Shown here piece after piece: positions 47,244-55,723 of a DNA stretch of 64,000 nucleotides; within the stretch, counting starts at the first letter, position 1; the number at the start of each line of letters is the position of its first letter. Source of the stretch: Sinorhizobium fredii NGR234 (GTDB taxonomy: Bacteria; Pseudomonadota; Alphaproteobacteria; Rhizobiales; Rhizobiaceae). Where the stretch lies: assembly GCF_000018545.1 (NCBI RefSeq), contig NC_012587.1:1736001-1800000 (forward strand). The letters run 5' to 3'. Both the position numbers and the translations under genes were made by a program. Under the pieces are notes generated by a model. It made no database searches and was not told the DNA's origin. It worked only from the letters and a program-made list of their open reading frames with translations.

Positions 47244-48533
47244 ATGGAACTTGTCGAAGTCTTCCAGCGCCTCAGCGTCGCATTCTCGGTCGGCCTTCTC
47301 GTCGGTTGCGAGAGAGGATGGCAGGAGCGTGACGAACGCTCCGGCGGACGAACTGCGGGCATCCGAACGTTCGGCCTCGCCGGCTTTCTCGGCGGGCTTT
47401 CGGGCTACCTTCAGACGCTCGCAGGTCCGGTCGCGCCGGCGGTCGTGCTGTTGCTGTTCGGCTCCGCCTTCGTCCTGTTCAGAATGCGCGAGGCAAAGGA
47501 AGAAGAAGATTTCGGCGTGACCACGGTCGTCGCGGCTCTCGTCGTCTTTGCGTTGGGTGCGACCGCGGTCGTTGGCGATGTGCGGGTTGCCGCAGCCGGC
47601 AGCGTCGCGACAACCGCGTTGCTTGCCGCCAAACGCAGCCTCCACACTTTTCTGGAGAAGTTGACCTGGCTCGAACTGCGGGCCGCCATCGTTCTCCTCG
47701 CCATGACCCTGGTGGCCCTGCCACTCCTCCCGAACGAGACGGTCGATCCGTGGAATGTACTCAATCCTTTCGAATTGTGGCTGTTGACGATTACGATCGC
47801 CGCCATCTCGTTCGCCGGCTATGTCGCCATCCGAGTTGCCGGCGCCAGTCGTGGCATTCTGTTTGCCGGCGCGGCCGGCGGCCTGGTTTCCTCGACCGCG
47901 CTTACCCTTTCCTTCGCGCGCTTCGCAGCGGAGGCGCCGGAAAGTGCCCGGCGACTGGCGTCCGGCGCGGCGATAGCCGGCGCACTGTCGCTGATCCGCG
48001 TCCTCGTCATCGGTGCTGCCTTGGCGCCGGTTCTGCTCGTGCCGCTAGCGATTGGGCTCGTTCCGGCGGTCTTGATGATGCTGGCTGCCAGTGTCGTCGT
48101 CATCCTTCGCGACGCCAGCAAGAAGGCCGCACCGGATCTCCATCTCGACAATCCGTTCGAGCTTGGGGAGGTGCTGCGTTTCGGCGCCTTGCTCGGTACC
48201 GTGATCGTGGCCTCAAAGGTGCTGGTCGACAAGATCGGCGCAACCATGCTGTTCGCCGTCGCCGCCATATCGGGTCTGATGGACCTCGATGCCATCACGC
48301 TCTCGACGGCGCGCCTCACCGGGACGACGGTCGATACCACGACAGCCGTTGCCGCCATCCTGATCGCCGTTGTGGTCAATCTGCTCACAAAAGTCGTGCT
48401 GGCCTTCACAGCGGGCGGCAAAGGGCCGTACGCGCTTACGCTTGCGGTGACGACCGCCCTTGCAATCGCCGCGGGCGCCCTCGGCTACTTCGTCCTCGGC
48501 TCCTTCGTCCCGGCATCATTCATGCCGGCATGA
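47244..48533 (+). CDS. MgtC/SapB and DUF4010 membrane protein
   Basis: 429 residues with about twelve hydrophobic helices. The N-terminal part (about 10-135) is MgtC/SapB-like, with SVGLLVGCERGWQERD, RTAGIRTFGLAGFLGG and a last block GVTTVVAALVVFALGATAVVGD; the C-terminal part (about 180-420) is DUF4010, with GAAGGLVSSTALTLSFAR. Relatives are proposed to act in magnesium homeostasis or as membrane regulators; actual transport is not shown. Confidence 0.85.
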   Translation: MELVEVFQRLSVAFSVGLLVGCERGWQERDERSGGRTAGIRTFGLAGFLGGLSGYLQTLAGPVAPAVVLLLFGSAFVLFRMREAKEEEDFGVTTVVAALVVFALGATAVVGDVRVAAAGSVATTALLAAKRSLHTFLEKLTWLELRAAIVLLAMTLVALPLLPNETVDPWNVLNPFELWLLTITIAAISFAGYVAIRVAGASRGILFAGAAGGLVSSTALTLSFARFAAEAPESARRLASGAAIAGALSLIRVLVIGAALAPVLLVPLAIGLVPAVLMMLAASVVVILRDASKKAAPDLHLDNPFELGEVLRFGALLGTVIVASKVLVDKIGATMLFAVAAISGLMDLDAITLSTARLTGTTVDTTTAVAAILIAVVVNLLTKVVLAFTAGGKGPYALTLAVTTALAIAAGALGYFVLGSFVPASFMPA

Positions 48534-48619
48534 AATGGTAGCTACGGCCGGCGCTCGGCCTTCCGCCTTCCGACCAATTCGGCTAAATCTTTCGCCAATT
48601 GGAAACAGGAGCATTCGCA

Positions 48620-49489
48620 ATGGCCAAAGTCGCATTCATCGGTCTCGGCGTCATGGGTTATCCGATGGCCGGCCACCTCAAGAGCCGCGGCGGACATGAG
48701 GTGACCGTCTACAACCGGACTTTCGCGAAGGCCGAGCGTTGGGCGGCCGAGTTCGGCGGGCGCGCCGCGGCGACGCCGGCGGAAGCGGCAAAGGACCAGG
48801 ATTTCGTTTTCGCCTGCGTCGGCAATGATGACGATCTTCGTTCCGTCACCACCGGCAAGGACGGTGCCTTCGAGACGATCGCGCCCGGCACAATCTTCAT
48901 CGACAATACGACGGCTTCCGCCGAAGTTGCCCGCGAACTCTATGCCGCCGCCGGCGCCAAGGGTGCGCATTTCATCGACGCGCCGGTTTCCGGCGGCCAG
49001 GCGGGCGCCGAAAACGGCGTGCTGACGGTCATGTGCGGCGGCGATGCCGAGGCCTTCGACAAGGCCAAGCCGGTGATCGAAGCCTATGCCCGTATGGTCG
49101 GCCTGATGGGACCGGCCGGTGCCGGCCAGCTTACCAAGATGATCAACCAGATCTGCATCGCCGGTCTCGTCCAGGGTCTCGCCGAGGGCATCCACTTCGG
49201 CAAGAAGGCAGGGCTCGACATTAAAAACGTGATCGACGTCATTTCCAAGGGCGCGGCCGGTTCCTGGCAGATGGAAAACCGTCACAAGACGATGAATGCC
49301 GGAAAATACGACTTCGGCTTTGCCGTCGACTGGATGCGCAAGGACCTAGATATCGTGCTCGCGGAAGCCCGGCGCAACGGCGCCAAGCTCCCCGTCACCG
49401 CCCTGGTCGACCAGTTCTATGCCGAGGTCCAGGCTCTTGGCGGCAGCCGCTGGGATACGTCCTCCCTGCTCGCCCGGCTCGAAAAATGA
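48620..49489 (+). CDS. Beta-hydroxyacid dehydrogenase (3-hydroxyisobutyrate dehydrogenase-like)
   Basis: 289 residues. N-terminal Rossmann GLGVMGYPMAGHL, substrate-binding FIDAPVSGGQAGAENG, and the catalytic-lysine block GPAGAGQLTKMINQI, followed by the helical C-terminal domain. Family members oxidise or reduce 3-hydroxyisobutyrate, tartronate semialdehyde or related acids. The start at 48620 (MAKVAFIGLG) follows GGAG; a longer frame to 48599 is unlikely. Overlaps the AlkD-like gene by 4 bp (ATGA), an odd functional pairing. Confidence 0.9.
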   Translation: MAKVAFIGLGVMGYPMAGHLKSRGGHEVTVYNRTFAKAERWAAEFGGRAAATPAEAAKDQDFVFACVGNDDDLRSVTTGKDGAFETIAPGTIFIDNTTASAEVARELYAAAGAKGAHFIDAPVSGGQAGAENGVLTVMCGGDAEAFDKAKPVIEAYARMVGLMGPAGAGQLTKMINQICIAGLVQGLAEGIHFGKKAGLDIKNVIDVISKGAAGSWQMENRHKTMNAGKYDFGFAVDWMRKDLDIVLAEARRNGAKLPVTALVDQFYAEVQALGGSRWDTSSLLARLEK

Positions 49490-50184
49490 CGCTCTCGCCG
49501 GCGTCCTCGGCGGAAGAGATCATTGAACATATGCGTGGCCTTGCCTCCGCGGAAAACCGCGCCGGCATGGCACGCTTCGGCATCGCAACCGAAACTGCGC
49601 TCGGCATTTCCAATGTCGAGCTCCGTCGCATCGCCCGGTCGACGAAAACCGATCATGCTCGAGCACTGGAACTCTGGCAGTCGGGCATCCGCGAGGCCCG
49701 CATTCTGGCGGCCTACACCGCCGATCCGAAGGCATTGACGCTCGACGAGGCCCGTCTTTGGGCCGCCGACTGCAACTCGTGGGAGGTCGTCGATACCGTG
49801 GCCGACCTGTTCGTCGCGGCGCGGTTCGAACAAGTGCTGATCCCGGAATTCGCCAATGATAACCGGGAATTCGTCCGCCGCCTCGCCTTTGCGATGATCG
49901 CCACCTGCGCGGTGCACCTCAAGCAGGAGCCGGACTCGGCATTGCTCGCCTGGCTGCCCTTGATCGAGGCCCATGCCGGCGACGAACGCAATTTCGTGAA
50001 GAAGGCAGTCAACTGGGCGCTACGGCAGATCGGCAAGCGCAGCGCCGCCTGTCACGGGCCGGCTCTGACCCTCGCGGAAAAGCTCGCCGCGAGCGGCAAC
50101 CGCGCGGCGCGCTGGACAGGCAAGGACGCGCGTCGCGAACTGGACAGCCCAAAGGTGCGCGTCAAGCTGGGGCTTGCCGGCTGA
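49486..50184 (+). CDS. DNA alkylation repair protein, AlkD-like
   Basis: 232 residues of helical HEAT-like repeats typical of the AlkC/AlkD DNA glycosylase family, which removes alkylated bases. Recognisable: MARFGIATETALGISNVELRRIAR, LWADCNSWEVVDTVADLF-like sequence (LWAADCNSWEVVD), and DERNFVKKAVNWALRQIGKR near the C-terminus. The catalytic Asp/Trp cluster is consistent with DCNSWEVVD. Translationally coupled to the dehydrogenase. Confidence 0.88.
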   Translation: MTLSPASSAEEIIEHMRGLASAENRAGMARFGIATETALGISNVELRRIARSTKTDHARALELWQSGIREARILAAYTADPKALTLDEARLWAADCNSWEVVDTVADLFVAARFEQVLIPEFANDNREFVRRLAFAMIATCAVHLKQEPDSALLAWLPLIEAHAGDERNFVKKAVNWALRQIGKRSAACHGPALTLAEKLAASGNRAARWTGKDARRELDSPKVRVKLGLAG

Positions 50185-50255
50185 GAAACAAATATCGCCA
50201 GTGAATTCACGAAGATAGAAGCGAAAGCACCACTTCCGCCTCAACTGCGACGCGC

Positions 50256-50744
50256 CTAGTCGTCGCTCGACTTCGCCTGATCGATGACCATGTAGTCGAG
50301 CGGCAATTGCGTCGTGTACTTGATCTGCTCCATGGCAAAGGCCGACGAGACGTCGCGGATCTCGATTTTGGCGATCAGCCGTTTGTAGAAGGCGTCATAG
50401 GCGGCAATATCCGGCACCACGACGCGCAGCAGATAGTCGACGTCGCCGCTCATGCGGTAGAATTCCACCACTTCCGGAAAATCGGCAACGACTTCGGAAA
50501 AGCGACGCAACCATTCCATCGAGTGGGCACTCGTTCGAACCGAGACGAACACCGTCACCTTGGTGTTGACCTTGACCGGATCGAGCAGCGCGACGCGGCG
50601 GCGAATGACGCCATCCTCTTCCATCTTCTGGATGCGCCGCCAGCATGGCGTCGTCGAAAGCCCGACCTTCTTGGCGAGGTCGGCAACGGCCAAAGTCGAG
50701 TCCTCCTGCAGAAGACGCAGGATCTTGCGGTCCAGACGATCCAT
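50256..50744 (-). CDS. Lrp/AsnC-family regulator
   Basis: 162 residues: N-terminal helix-turn-helix (about 1-60; LDRKILRLLQEDSTLAVADLAKKVGLSTTPCWRRIQKMEEDGVI) and a C-terminal RAM ligand-binding domain (about 70-155). Probably responds to an amino acid. GAGAGGA precedes the ATG. It converges on the AlkD-like gene and lies downstream of the UDG gene on the same strand, 64 bp away. Target genes unknown. Confidence 0.9.
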   Translation of the reverse strand: MDRLDRKILRLLQEDSTLAVADLAKKVGLSTTPCWRRIQKMEEDGVIRRRVALLDPVKVNTKVTVFVSVRTSAHSMEWLRRFSEVVADFPEVVEFYRMSGDVDYLLRVVVPDIAAYDAFYKRLIAKIEIRDVSSAFAMEQIKYTTQLPLDYMVIDQAKSSDD

Positions 50745-50808
50745 GGAAAATCCTCTCGAATATTTTTCCCTCTATAGCGCGGAATTCATGAAAAGAAAGA
50801 AAATTGTT

Positions 50809-51444
50809 TCACCGGATCAGCACCTCGACCCGTTCGCGCAGATAGGGAAGGAGTTCTGACTCGAACCACGGATTCTTCCGCAGCCAGCCGGTATTGCGCC
50901 AGCTCGGGTGAGGCATCGGCAGTACAGCGGGGCCTGTGTTGCGCTTCACATACCGCTCCCAGTTACGGACGGTATCGGTCATCGATTTCGGACAGTCGGC
51001 TCCGATATGCCAGCGCTGCGCATAGTGGCCGACCGCCAGTGTGAGCTCGATCTGCGGCATGACGTCGATCACCCGCCGCCGCCACAGCGGCGCGCATTCG
51101 GCGCGCGGCGGCAGGTCGCTGCCGTGCCTGTCGTAGCCGGGAAAGCAGAAGCCCATCGGAACGATGGCGAAGTTGCGCGGATCGTAAAAAGTGTCGCGAT
51201 CGACCGCCAGCCATTGCCGCAGCCGGTCACCGGAAGCATCGTTGAAGGGAAGCCCGCTTTCATGCACCCGCAAGCCCGGCGCCTGGCCGGCAATGAGGAT
51301 GCGGGCGGTGGCGGAAAGGACTGCCACGGGCCGCGGCTCATGCGGCAGCCGATGGGTTTCGCCGCGCGCCGGATCGTCGCGACAGAGGCGGCAGGCGGCG
51401 ATTGCGGCCCGCAACTCCCACAACCGCTCGTCGGCGCTAGGCAC
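50809..51444 (-). CDS. Uracil-DNA glycosylase family protein
   Basis: 211 residues. Four-cysteine type features are partial (CRLCRDD near the N-terminus); the active-site pieces are GQAPGLRVHESGLPFNDASGDRLRQWL and PMPHPSWRNTGWLRKNPWF. This resembles the UDG-superfamily group of family 4/5-like proteins. Start is GTG 51444, with a strong AGGAGGT 6 nt upstream; the frame extends further, but that part is a shadow of the thermonuclease gene. It overlaps that gene's end by 8 bp, so the two are probably coupled. Confidence 0.87.
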   Translation of the reverse strand: MPSADERLWELRAAIAACRLCRDDPARGETHRLPHEPRPVAVLSATARILIAGQAPGLRVHESGLPFNDASGDRLRQWLAVDRDTFYDPRNFAIVPMGFCFPGYDRHGSDLPPRAECAPLWRRRVIDVMPQIELTLAVGHYAQRWHIGADCPKSMTDTVRNWERYVKRNTGPAVLPMPHPSWRNTGWLRKNPWFESELLPYLRERVEVLIR

Positions 51445-52195
51445 CGAGGACCTCCTTCGCGATCCGCCAAGCCTCGTCTTCGAGCCACTGCACGATAAGT
51501 TCAAGCCAATCGCCGGCCCGGTGCGGCGCCTCCTCGGCTTTGCCCTGGGAACGGCGCCACTCCTGCGGGCGGACGAAATCCCCGGCCCACAGCCCGGCTC
51601 GGCTGTCGCGCGCCAAAGCCTCTTCCTCACGGTAGAGCCCGTAGCTGACGGCATGGCCGGAGAGAACCATCTCGCGGCCGATGTCGCGCCCACCGGCCTC
51701 GCACAGGCCGAGCTCACGCCCGTAGCGGTCGTGGCCATGAAGGCGGCAACGCGTCGTCGTTCCGCCAACGAGATCCTCTAGACGCTGCTGCGCCTCCGCG
51801 CCGCAGTTCCATCTCGCCCCATCACGCCGGCAGGTCTGACCGATTTCCGGGGCGTCGATACCCTCGACCCTCACGCGGCGCCCGCTAAGCCGCAGACTGT
51901 CTCCGTCGCTCGCCACGGCGGCGCCGCGCAACTCCCCAGTTACGGCCGCTTCCGGCGGCGGCAGCCTGGAAGCGACATAGGCGCCAAGGCTCAGCAGCAG
52001 CAGGAACACCCAGCCGCCGATCAGGCTGCCGCGCCCTTGCCGGCGGTCTTTTCGCGGCGGAGTGTTTCCCGGCCGCCCAAAAGCGAAGCGCCGGCTGGAC
52101 GGCGTCGGCTTTCCACCACCGACAATACGGAACCTGCGGTGCTCTGGCTTCAAGCGGCGGCCTCTCTGTTCGGCATCAACATCAGCTCCATCCAT
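51437..52195 (-). CDS. Thermonuclease (SNase-like) family protein
   Basis: 252 residues. A hydrophobic segment (about 62-80, GGWVFLLLLSLGAYVAS) anchors the protein, followed by an SNase domain (about 95-205) with DGDSLRLSGRRVRVEGIDAPE, then CRLHGHDRYGRELGLC and GHAVSYGLYREEE. The expected catalytic Arg/Glu positions are present. Start at ATG 52195 is tentative, as no Shine-Dalgarno is visible and a TTG lies at 52231. Coupled to the UDG gene. Confidence 0.83.
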   Translation of the reverse strand: MDGADVDAEQRGRRLKPEHRRFRIVGGGKPTPSSRRFAFGRPGNTPPRKDRRQGRGSLIGGWVFLLLLSLGAYVASRLPPPEAAVTGELRGAAVASDGDSLRLSGRRVRVEGIDAPEIGQTCRRDGARWNCGAEAQQRLEDLVGGTTTRCRLHGHDRYGRELGLCEAGGRDIGREMVLSGHAVSYGLYREEEALARDSRAGLWAGDFVRPQEWRRSQGKAEEAPHRAGDWLELIVQWLEDEAWRIAKEVLGA

Positions 52196-52286
52196 TGTCG
52201 CGCAAGGCAAAAAGACGCAATCGCGCCACAATGGTTGTCGAGTCCCTATTCCGCATGTTTCCTTGGATCATGCGATCAAGGATAAA

Positions 52287-52350
52287 ACATGCAGAAATTC
52301 AAAGCGCTACGGCGACCTTGGCGCGTCTGAAAAGACGCACGGCGCAGCAA
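52287..52350 (+). repeat. Dispersed hairpin repeat, family B (copy 2)
   Basis: ACATGCAGAAATTCAAAGCG followed by a hairpin with inner arms GCGTCT / AGACGC. Same design as 43147-43206, but its outer arm has decayed. It lies between the thermonuclease and the histidine kinase genes, before the kinase promoter. Confidence 0.75.
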
Positions 52351-52405
52351 CTTCTTAAGGATTACATTCTAGACTGCAAGCCAAACGCAATCCCGATCCA
52401 CGAGC

Positions 52406-53941
52406 ATGAGCATCGCTGTCAGCACATCGACTGATAAGATCATCGTCGACAAGTCGCGAAACCATCGGAACAAGGCTGTTTCGAAGGCGGTGCGCGCGAC
52501 TCGTCAGCGGCTGCAGACCGGTTCGTCCGCGCCCGCCGGCTTCGACCGCGAAATGCTCCTTCTGCACATCGATGCCGTCTTGCACGGTGCCATCGCCCTC
52601 CCGCTGCTCGTCGGCTTGATTTCGGCGATCGGTGTTTATCTTTCCGAAGAGCCGGGCATCCTCCTTTGGGGCCTGATGGCGCTTTCTGCCCACGCAGTCA
52701 CGGTTTACCTGGCGCGCAAGGCAAAGCAGCAGAACATCGGCGCGGAGAAAGTCGCCATCTGGCGCCGCCGTTTTCTCGCCAGCCAGTTGCTCATGGGGCT
52801 ATGCTGGGCGATCTTTGCCCTCCAGGACTGCGGCGCCTGCGGCGAGATCCAGTTCGCTCTCTTCGAAGGCACCGGGCTTTTCATCGCGCTTGCAGCCACC
52901 GCTATGGGAACGTTCCTGCTGCGCAACGCCTTGGTCTATACCTTCCTTCCGGTCGTCGGCGCACTCGGTTTCTCGTCGCTGACGACGGGCGATCCCATAC
53001 ATGTCGGACTGACCGGCATTCTGTCGCTGTCGCTCGTTTTCCTGGCCTTCATGACGGAGCGCATGAACAAGGCGAATGTGCATATCCTCTCCATGCAATC
53101 GGAAAAGGACGACCTGATCGCTGAACTCGAAGTGGCGAAGTCCATGTCGGACGAGGCGCGCCGGCGTGCCGAAGAGGCGAACCTCGCCAAGTCGCGCTTC
53201 CTTGCATCGATGTCGCACGAGTTGCGTACGCCGCTCAACGCGATTCTCGGCTTCTCGGAAGTGATGTCGACGGAGGTGCTGGGTCCGCTCAACAATCCGA
53301 CCTACAAGGAATATACGGTCGACATTCACCGCTCCGGCGAGCATCTGCTGAACCTCATCAACGAAATCCTCGATCTTTCCCGCATCGAGGCCGGTCGGTA
53401 CGAACTCAACGAAGAGGCGGTCAATCTCGTCGAGATCGCCGAGGATTGCATCGGCATGGTGCAGCTCCGCGCCCGCGGCAAGAACATCACGATCGAGCCG
53501 CAGTTCGAGCAGGCCATGCCCTCCGTCTGGATCGACGAGAAGGCGATGCGCCAGGTCGCGCTCAATCTGTTGTCGAACGCCGTCAAGTTCACGCCCGCCG
53601 GCGGGGAAATCACCGTCAAGGTCGGCTGGACCGCCGGCGGCGGACAATACATCTCCATCAAGGACAATGGCCCGGGCATTCCCGAGGAAGAGATTCCGAT
53701 CGTGCTCTCCGCCTTCGGACAGGGCTCGATCGCGATCAAGAGCGCCGAGCAGGGCACCGGACTTGGCCTGCCGATCGTCCAGGCGATCCTCGCCAAGCAC
53801 AACGGTCAATTCATCCTGCGCTCGAAGCTTCGCGAAGGCACCGAGGCAATCGCCATCCTGCCGCCGCGCCGCGTGTTGCAGAGCCTGCCGCCGGTCGAGG
53901 ACGCCCCCTCGCCGGCCCGCCGCCGCAAGAGCTTCGCGTGA
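52406..53941 (+). CDS. Membrane sensor histidine kinase
   Basis: 511 residues. About six hydrophobic helices (about 50-215) form a membrane sensor without a periplasmic domain of any size; a short coiled coil (about 225-260) leads to the HisKA domain with ASMSHELRTPLNAILGF (phospho-His) and the HATPase domain with N (LLSNAVKF), G1 (DNGPGIP) and G2 (GTGLGLPI) boxes. The C-terminus is basic and Pro-rich. No response-regulator gene is adjacent, so it is an orphan kinase. The H-box region resembles rhizobial cell-cycle (PleC/DivJ-like) kinases, but this is a family impression. Confidence 0.92.
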   Translation: MSIAVSTSTDKIIVDKSRNHRNKAVSKAVRATRQRLQTGSSAPAGFDREMLLLHIDAVLHGAIALPLLVGLISAIGVYLSEEPGILLWGLMALSAHAVTVYLARKAKQQNIGAEKVAIWRRRFLASQLLMGLCWAIFALQDCGACGEIQFALFEGTGLFIALAATAMGTFLLRNALVYTFLPVVGALGFSSLTTGDPIHVGLTGILSLSLVFLAFMTERMNKANVHILSMQSEKDDLIAELEVAKSMSDEARRRAEEANLAKSRFLASMSHELRTPLNAILGFSEVMSTEVLGPLNNPTYKEYTVDIHRSGEHLLNLINEILDLSRIEAGRYELNEEAVNLVEIAEDCIGMVQLRARGKNITIEPQFEQAMPSVWIDEKAMRQVALNLLSNAVKFTPAGGEITVKVGWTAGGGQYISIKDNGPGIPEEEIPIVLSAFGQGSIAIKSAEQGTGLGLPIVQAILAKHNGQFILRSKLREGTEAIAILPPRRVLQSLPPVEDAPSPARRRKSFA

Positions 53942-53962
53942 TCGAGTAATTATCGTCGGTCG

Positions 53963-54376
53963 TCAGCCTAGATAGCGCGCCAGAAACACCACGTACAAAG
54001 CGTAGGTGGCATTCGCCAGGATAAGGCAGAGGCAGGCGAAGGATCCGAGATCCTTGGCGTGCTTGCCCATGTCCGAGATTTCCGGCGAGACGCGGTCGAC
54101 GATCTCTTCGATCGCCGTATTGATCGCTTCGAAAGCCATCATCAGCAGGAACAGGATGGCCATCGCCACATATTGGAAGAGGCTGGCGCCGGCGATGACG
54201 AAGGCGGCCATTGCAACGGCGAAGGCAATCAGCTCGTGGCGAAAAGCCGCCTCGCCGATCAGCCGCTTCGCACCGCCCAGCGAATAGCTCGCGGCCGCAA
54301 AGAGATGCCGGATGCCGGTATGCTTTGTGACAGGGGCCGCTTGACCGTGACGGGAGGTGGTGTTCTTGGCGTCCAT
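53963..54376 (-). CDS. dgkA: Diacylglycerol kinase
   Basis: Small integral kinase that recycles diacylglycerol to phosphatidic acid, for example after glucan or LPS modification. 137 residues: N-terminal soluble part, then [30 protein letters not shown], the catalytic [21 protein letters not shown], and three membrane helices. Start at 54376 ([12 protein letters not shown]) gives slightly more than the usual 120 residues; an upstream ATG at 54412 is possible. Converges on the kinase gene. Confidence 0.9.
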   Translation of the reverse strand: MDAKNTTSRHGQAAPVTKHTGIRHLFAAASYSLGGAKRLIGEAAFRHELIAFAVAMAAFVIAGASLFQYVAMAILFLLMMAFEAINTAIEEIVDRVSPEISDMGKHAKDLGSFACLCLILANATYALYVVFLARYLG

Positions 54377-54559
54377 TTCATCTCGACGAGCTTGACTGTG
54401 CAGCTTCGACATTGCGATTGCGGCGAATGCGAGGCCGGCTTCAATTGAAGAACGCCCCCATGTCTCCCGATAAGCGAGAAGGCGCGCCGCATCAAGACCG
54501 CAGTCGCCAAGCATACCATGGCTGACAGTCGACCGACAGGAATGGACCAAGCTTGGGCT

Positions 54560-55576
54560 TCAGTCCTTGTTGCTGACGCCGGCCTGGGCGAAGGTCGCCA
54601 TTCCGCCATGGCAAGCGGCAGCCGCCTTGACGATGCCTGCGGCAAGTGCGGCGCCCGTGCCCTCGCCGAGCCGCATGCCGAGCGCCAAGAGTGGTGTCTT
54701 GCCGAGCTTTTCGATGGCGCGGATGTGCCCCGGTTCTCCCGAGACATGGCCGATCAGGCAATGGTCGAGTGCCGCCGGATTGGCAGCCTTGAGGATCGCT
54801 GCAGCGGCCGTCGCCACGTAGCCGTCGATGATCACAGGCACCTTCTGCATGCGCGCCGCGAGGATGGCGCCCGCCATGGCGGCGATCTCGCGCCCGCCGA
54901 GCCGGCGCATCAGTTCGAGCGGATCGGACAGGTGATCGCGATGCAGCGCCACAGCCCTCTCGACCGCGGCGATCTTGCGCTTCAACACTTCGCCTTCGGA
55001 GCCGGTGCCCGGACCGACCCATTCCTCCGCCGTCCCGCCATAGAGGCCGAGATTGATGGCGGCGGCGATCGTCGTGTTGCCGATGCCCATTTCGCCGATG
55101 CAGAGCAGGTCGGTGCCGCCGGCGATCGCCTCCATGCCGAAGGCCATCGTCGCGGCGCAGTCGCGTTCGGACAGCGCCGCTTCCTCGGTGATATCGCCGG
55201 TCGGATAATCGAGCGCCAGATCGAAGACCTTGAGCCCGAGGTCATGCGTCACGCAGATCTGATTGATGGCCGCGCCCCCGGCGGCGAAATTCTCCACCAT
55301 CTGGGCCGTAACCGACGAGGGAAAAGGCGTGACGCCCTGCCTGGTCACACCGTGATTGCCGGCGAAGATCGCCACGAGCGGCCGGTTGACCGCAGGCGGA
55401 CGGCCCGTCCAGGCGGCGAGCCAGAAAGCGATTTCCTCAAGACGGCCGAGCGCACCCGGCGGCTTCGTCAACTGCGCGTCCCGTTCACGCGCCGCAACAA
55501 GTGCCGCCGCATCCGGTCCCGGCAGGTTTCGCAACAACTCGCGGAAATCATCAAACGGCAGGCCGCTGGCACTCAT
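54560..55576 (-). CDS. cobT: Nicotinate-nucleotide-dimethylbenzimidazole phosphoribosyltransferase
   Basis: Activates dimethylbenzimidazole (the BluB product) to alpha-ribazole phosphate for the lower loop of cobalamin. 338 residues with PPGALGRLEEIA, IFAGNHGVTRQGVTPFPSSVTAQMV and the GEMGIGNTT block, plus the catalytic Glu region near LGMRLGEGTGAALA. Start at 55576 (MSASGLPFDDF) follows AAGGA. A far longer frame upstream is an artefact. Divergent from cobS with 147 bp between. Confidence 0.95.
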   Translation of the reverse strand: MSASGLPFDDFRELLRNLPGPDAAALVAARERDAQLTKPPGALGRLEEIAFWLAAWTGRPPAVNRPLVAIFAGNHGVTRQGVTPFPSSVTAQMVENFAAGGAAINQICVTHDLGLKVFDLALDYPTGDITEEAALSERDCAATMAFGMEAIAGGTDLLCIGEMGIGNTTIAAAINLGLYGGTAEEWVGPGTGSEGEVLKRKIAAVERAVALHRDHLSDPLELMRRLGGREIAAMAGAILAARMQKVPVIIDGYVATAAAAILKAANPAALDHCLIGHVSGEPGHIRAIEKLGKTPLLALGMRLGEGTGAALAAGIVKAAAACHGGMATFAQAGVSNKD

Positions 55577-55643
55577 GGGGAATCCTTGCATGTCCGAAGG
55601 TGGTCGGCGCCCGTCATAGAGGCTGCCAGCGTTTCCGGCAACG

Positions 55644-55660
55644 GCATTTGCGCCAAATGC
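55644..55660. promoter_or_regulatory. Palindrome between cobT and cobS
   Basis: GCATTTG-CGC-CAAATGC, 7-bp perfect arms, about 68 bp from cobT and 64 bp from cobS. A shared operator is possible. No cobalamin riboswitch is seen here. Confidence 0.4.
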
Positions 55661-55723
55661 TGTCGCCGGAGCATGATCCGGCAAAGGGCCGGCGATTCGG
55701 GCGGCTCCGACCTGGGAGCGACA

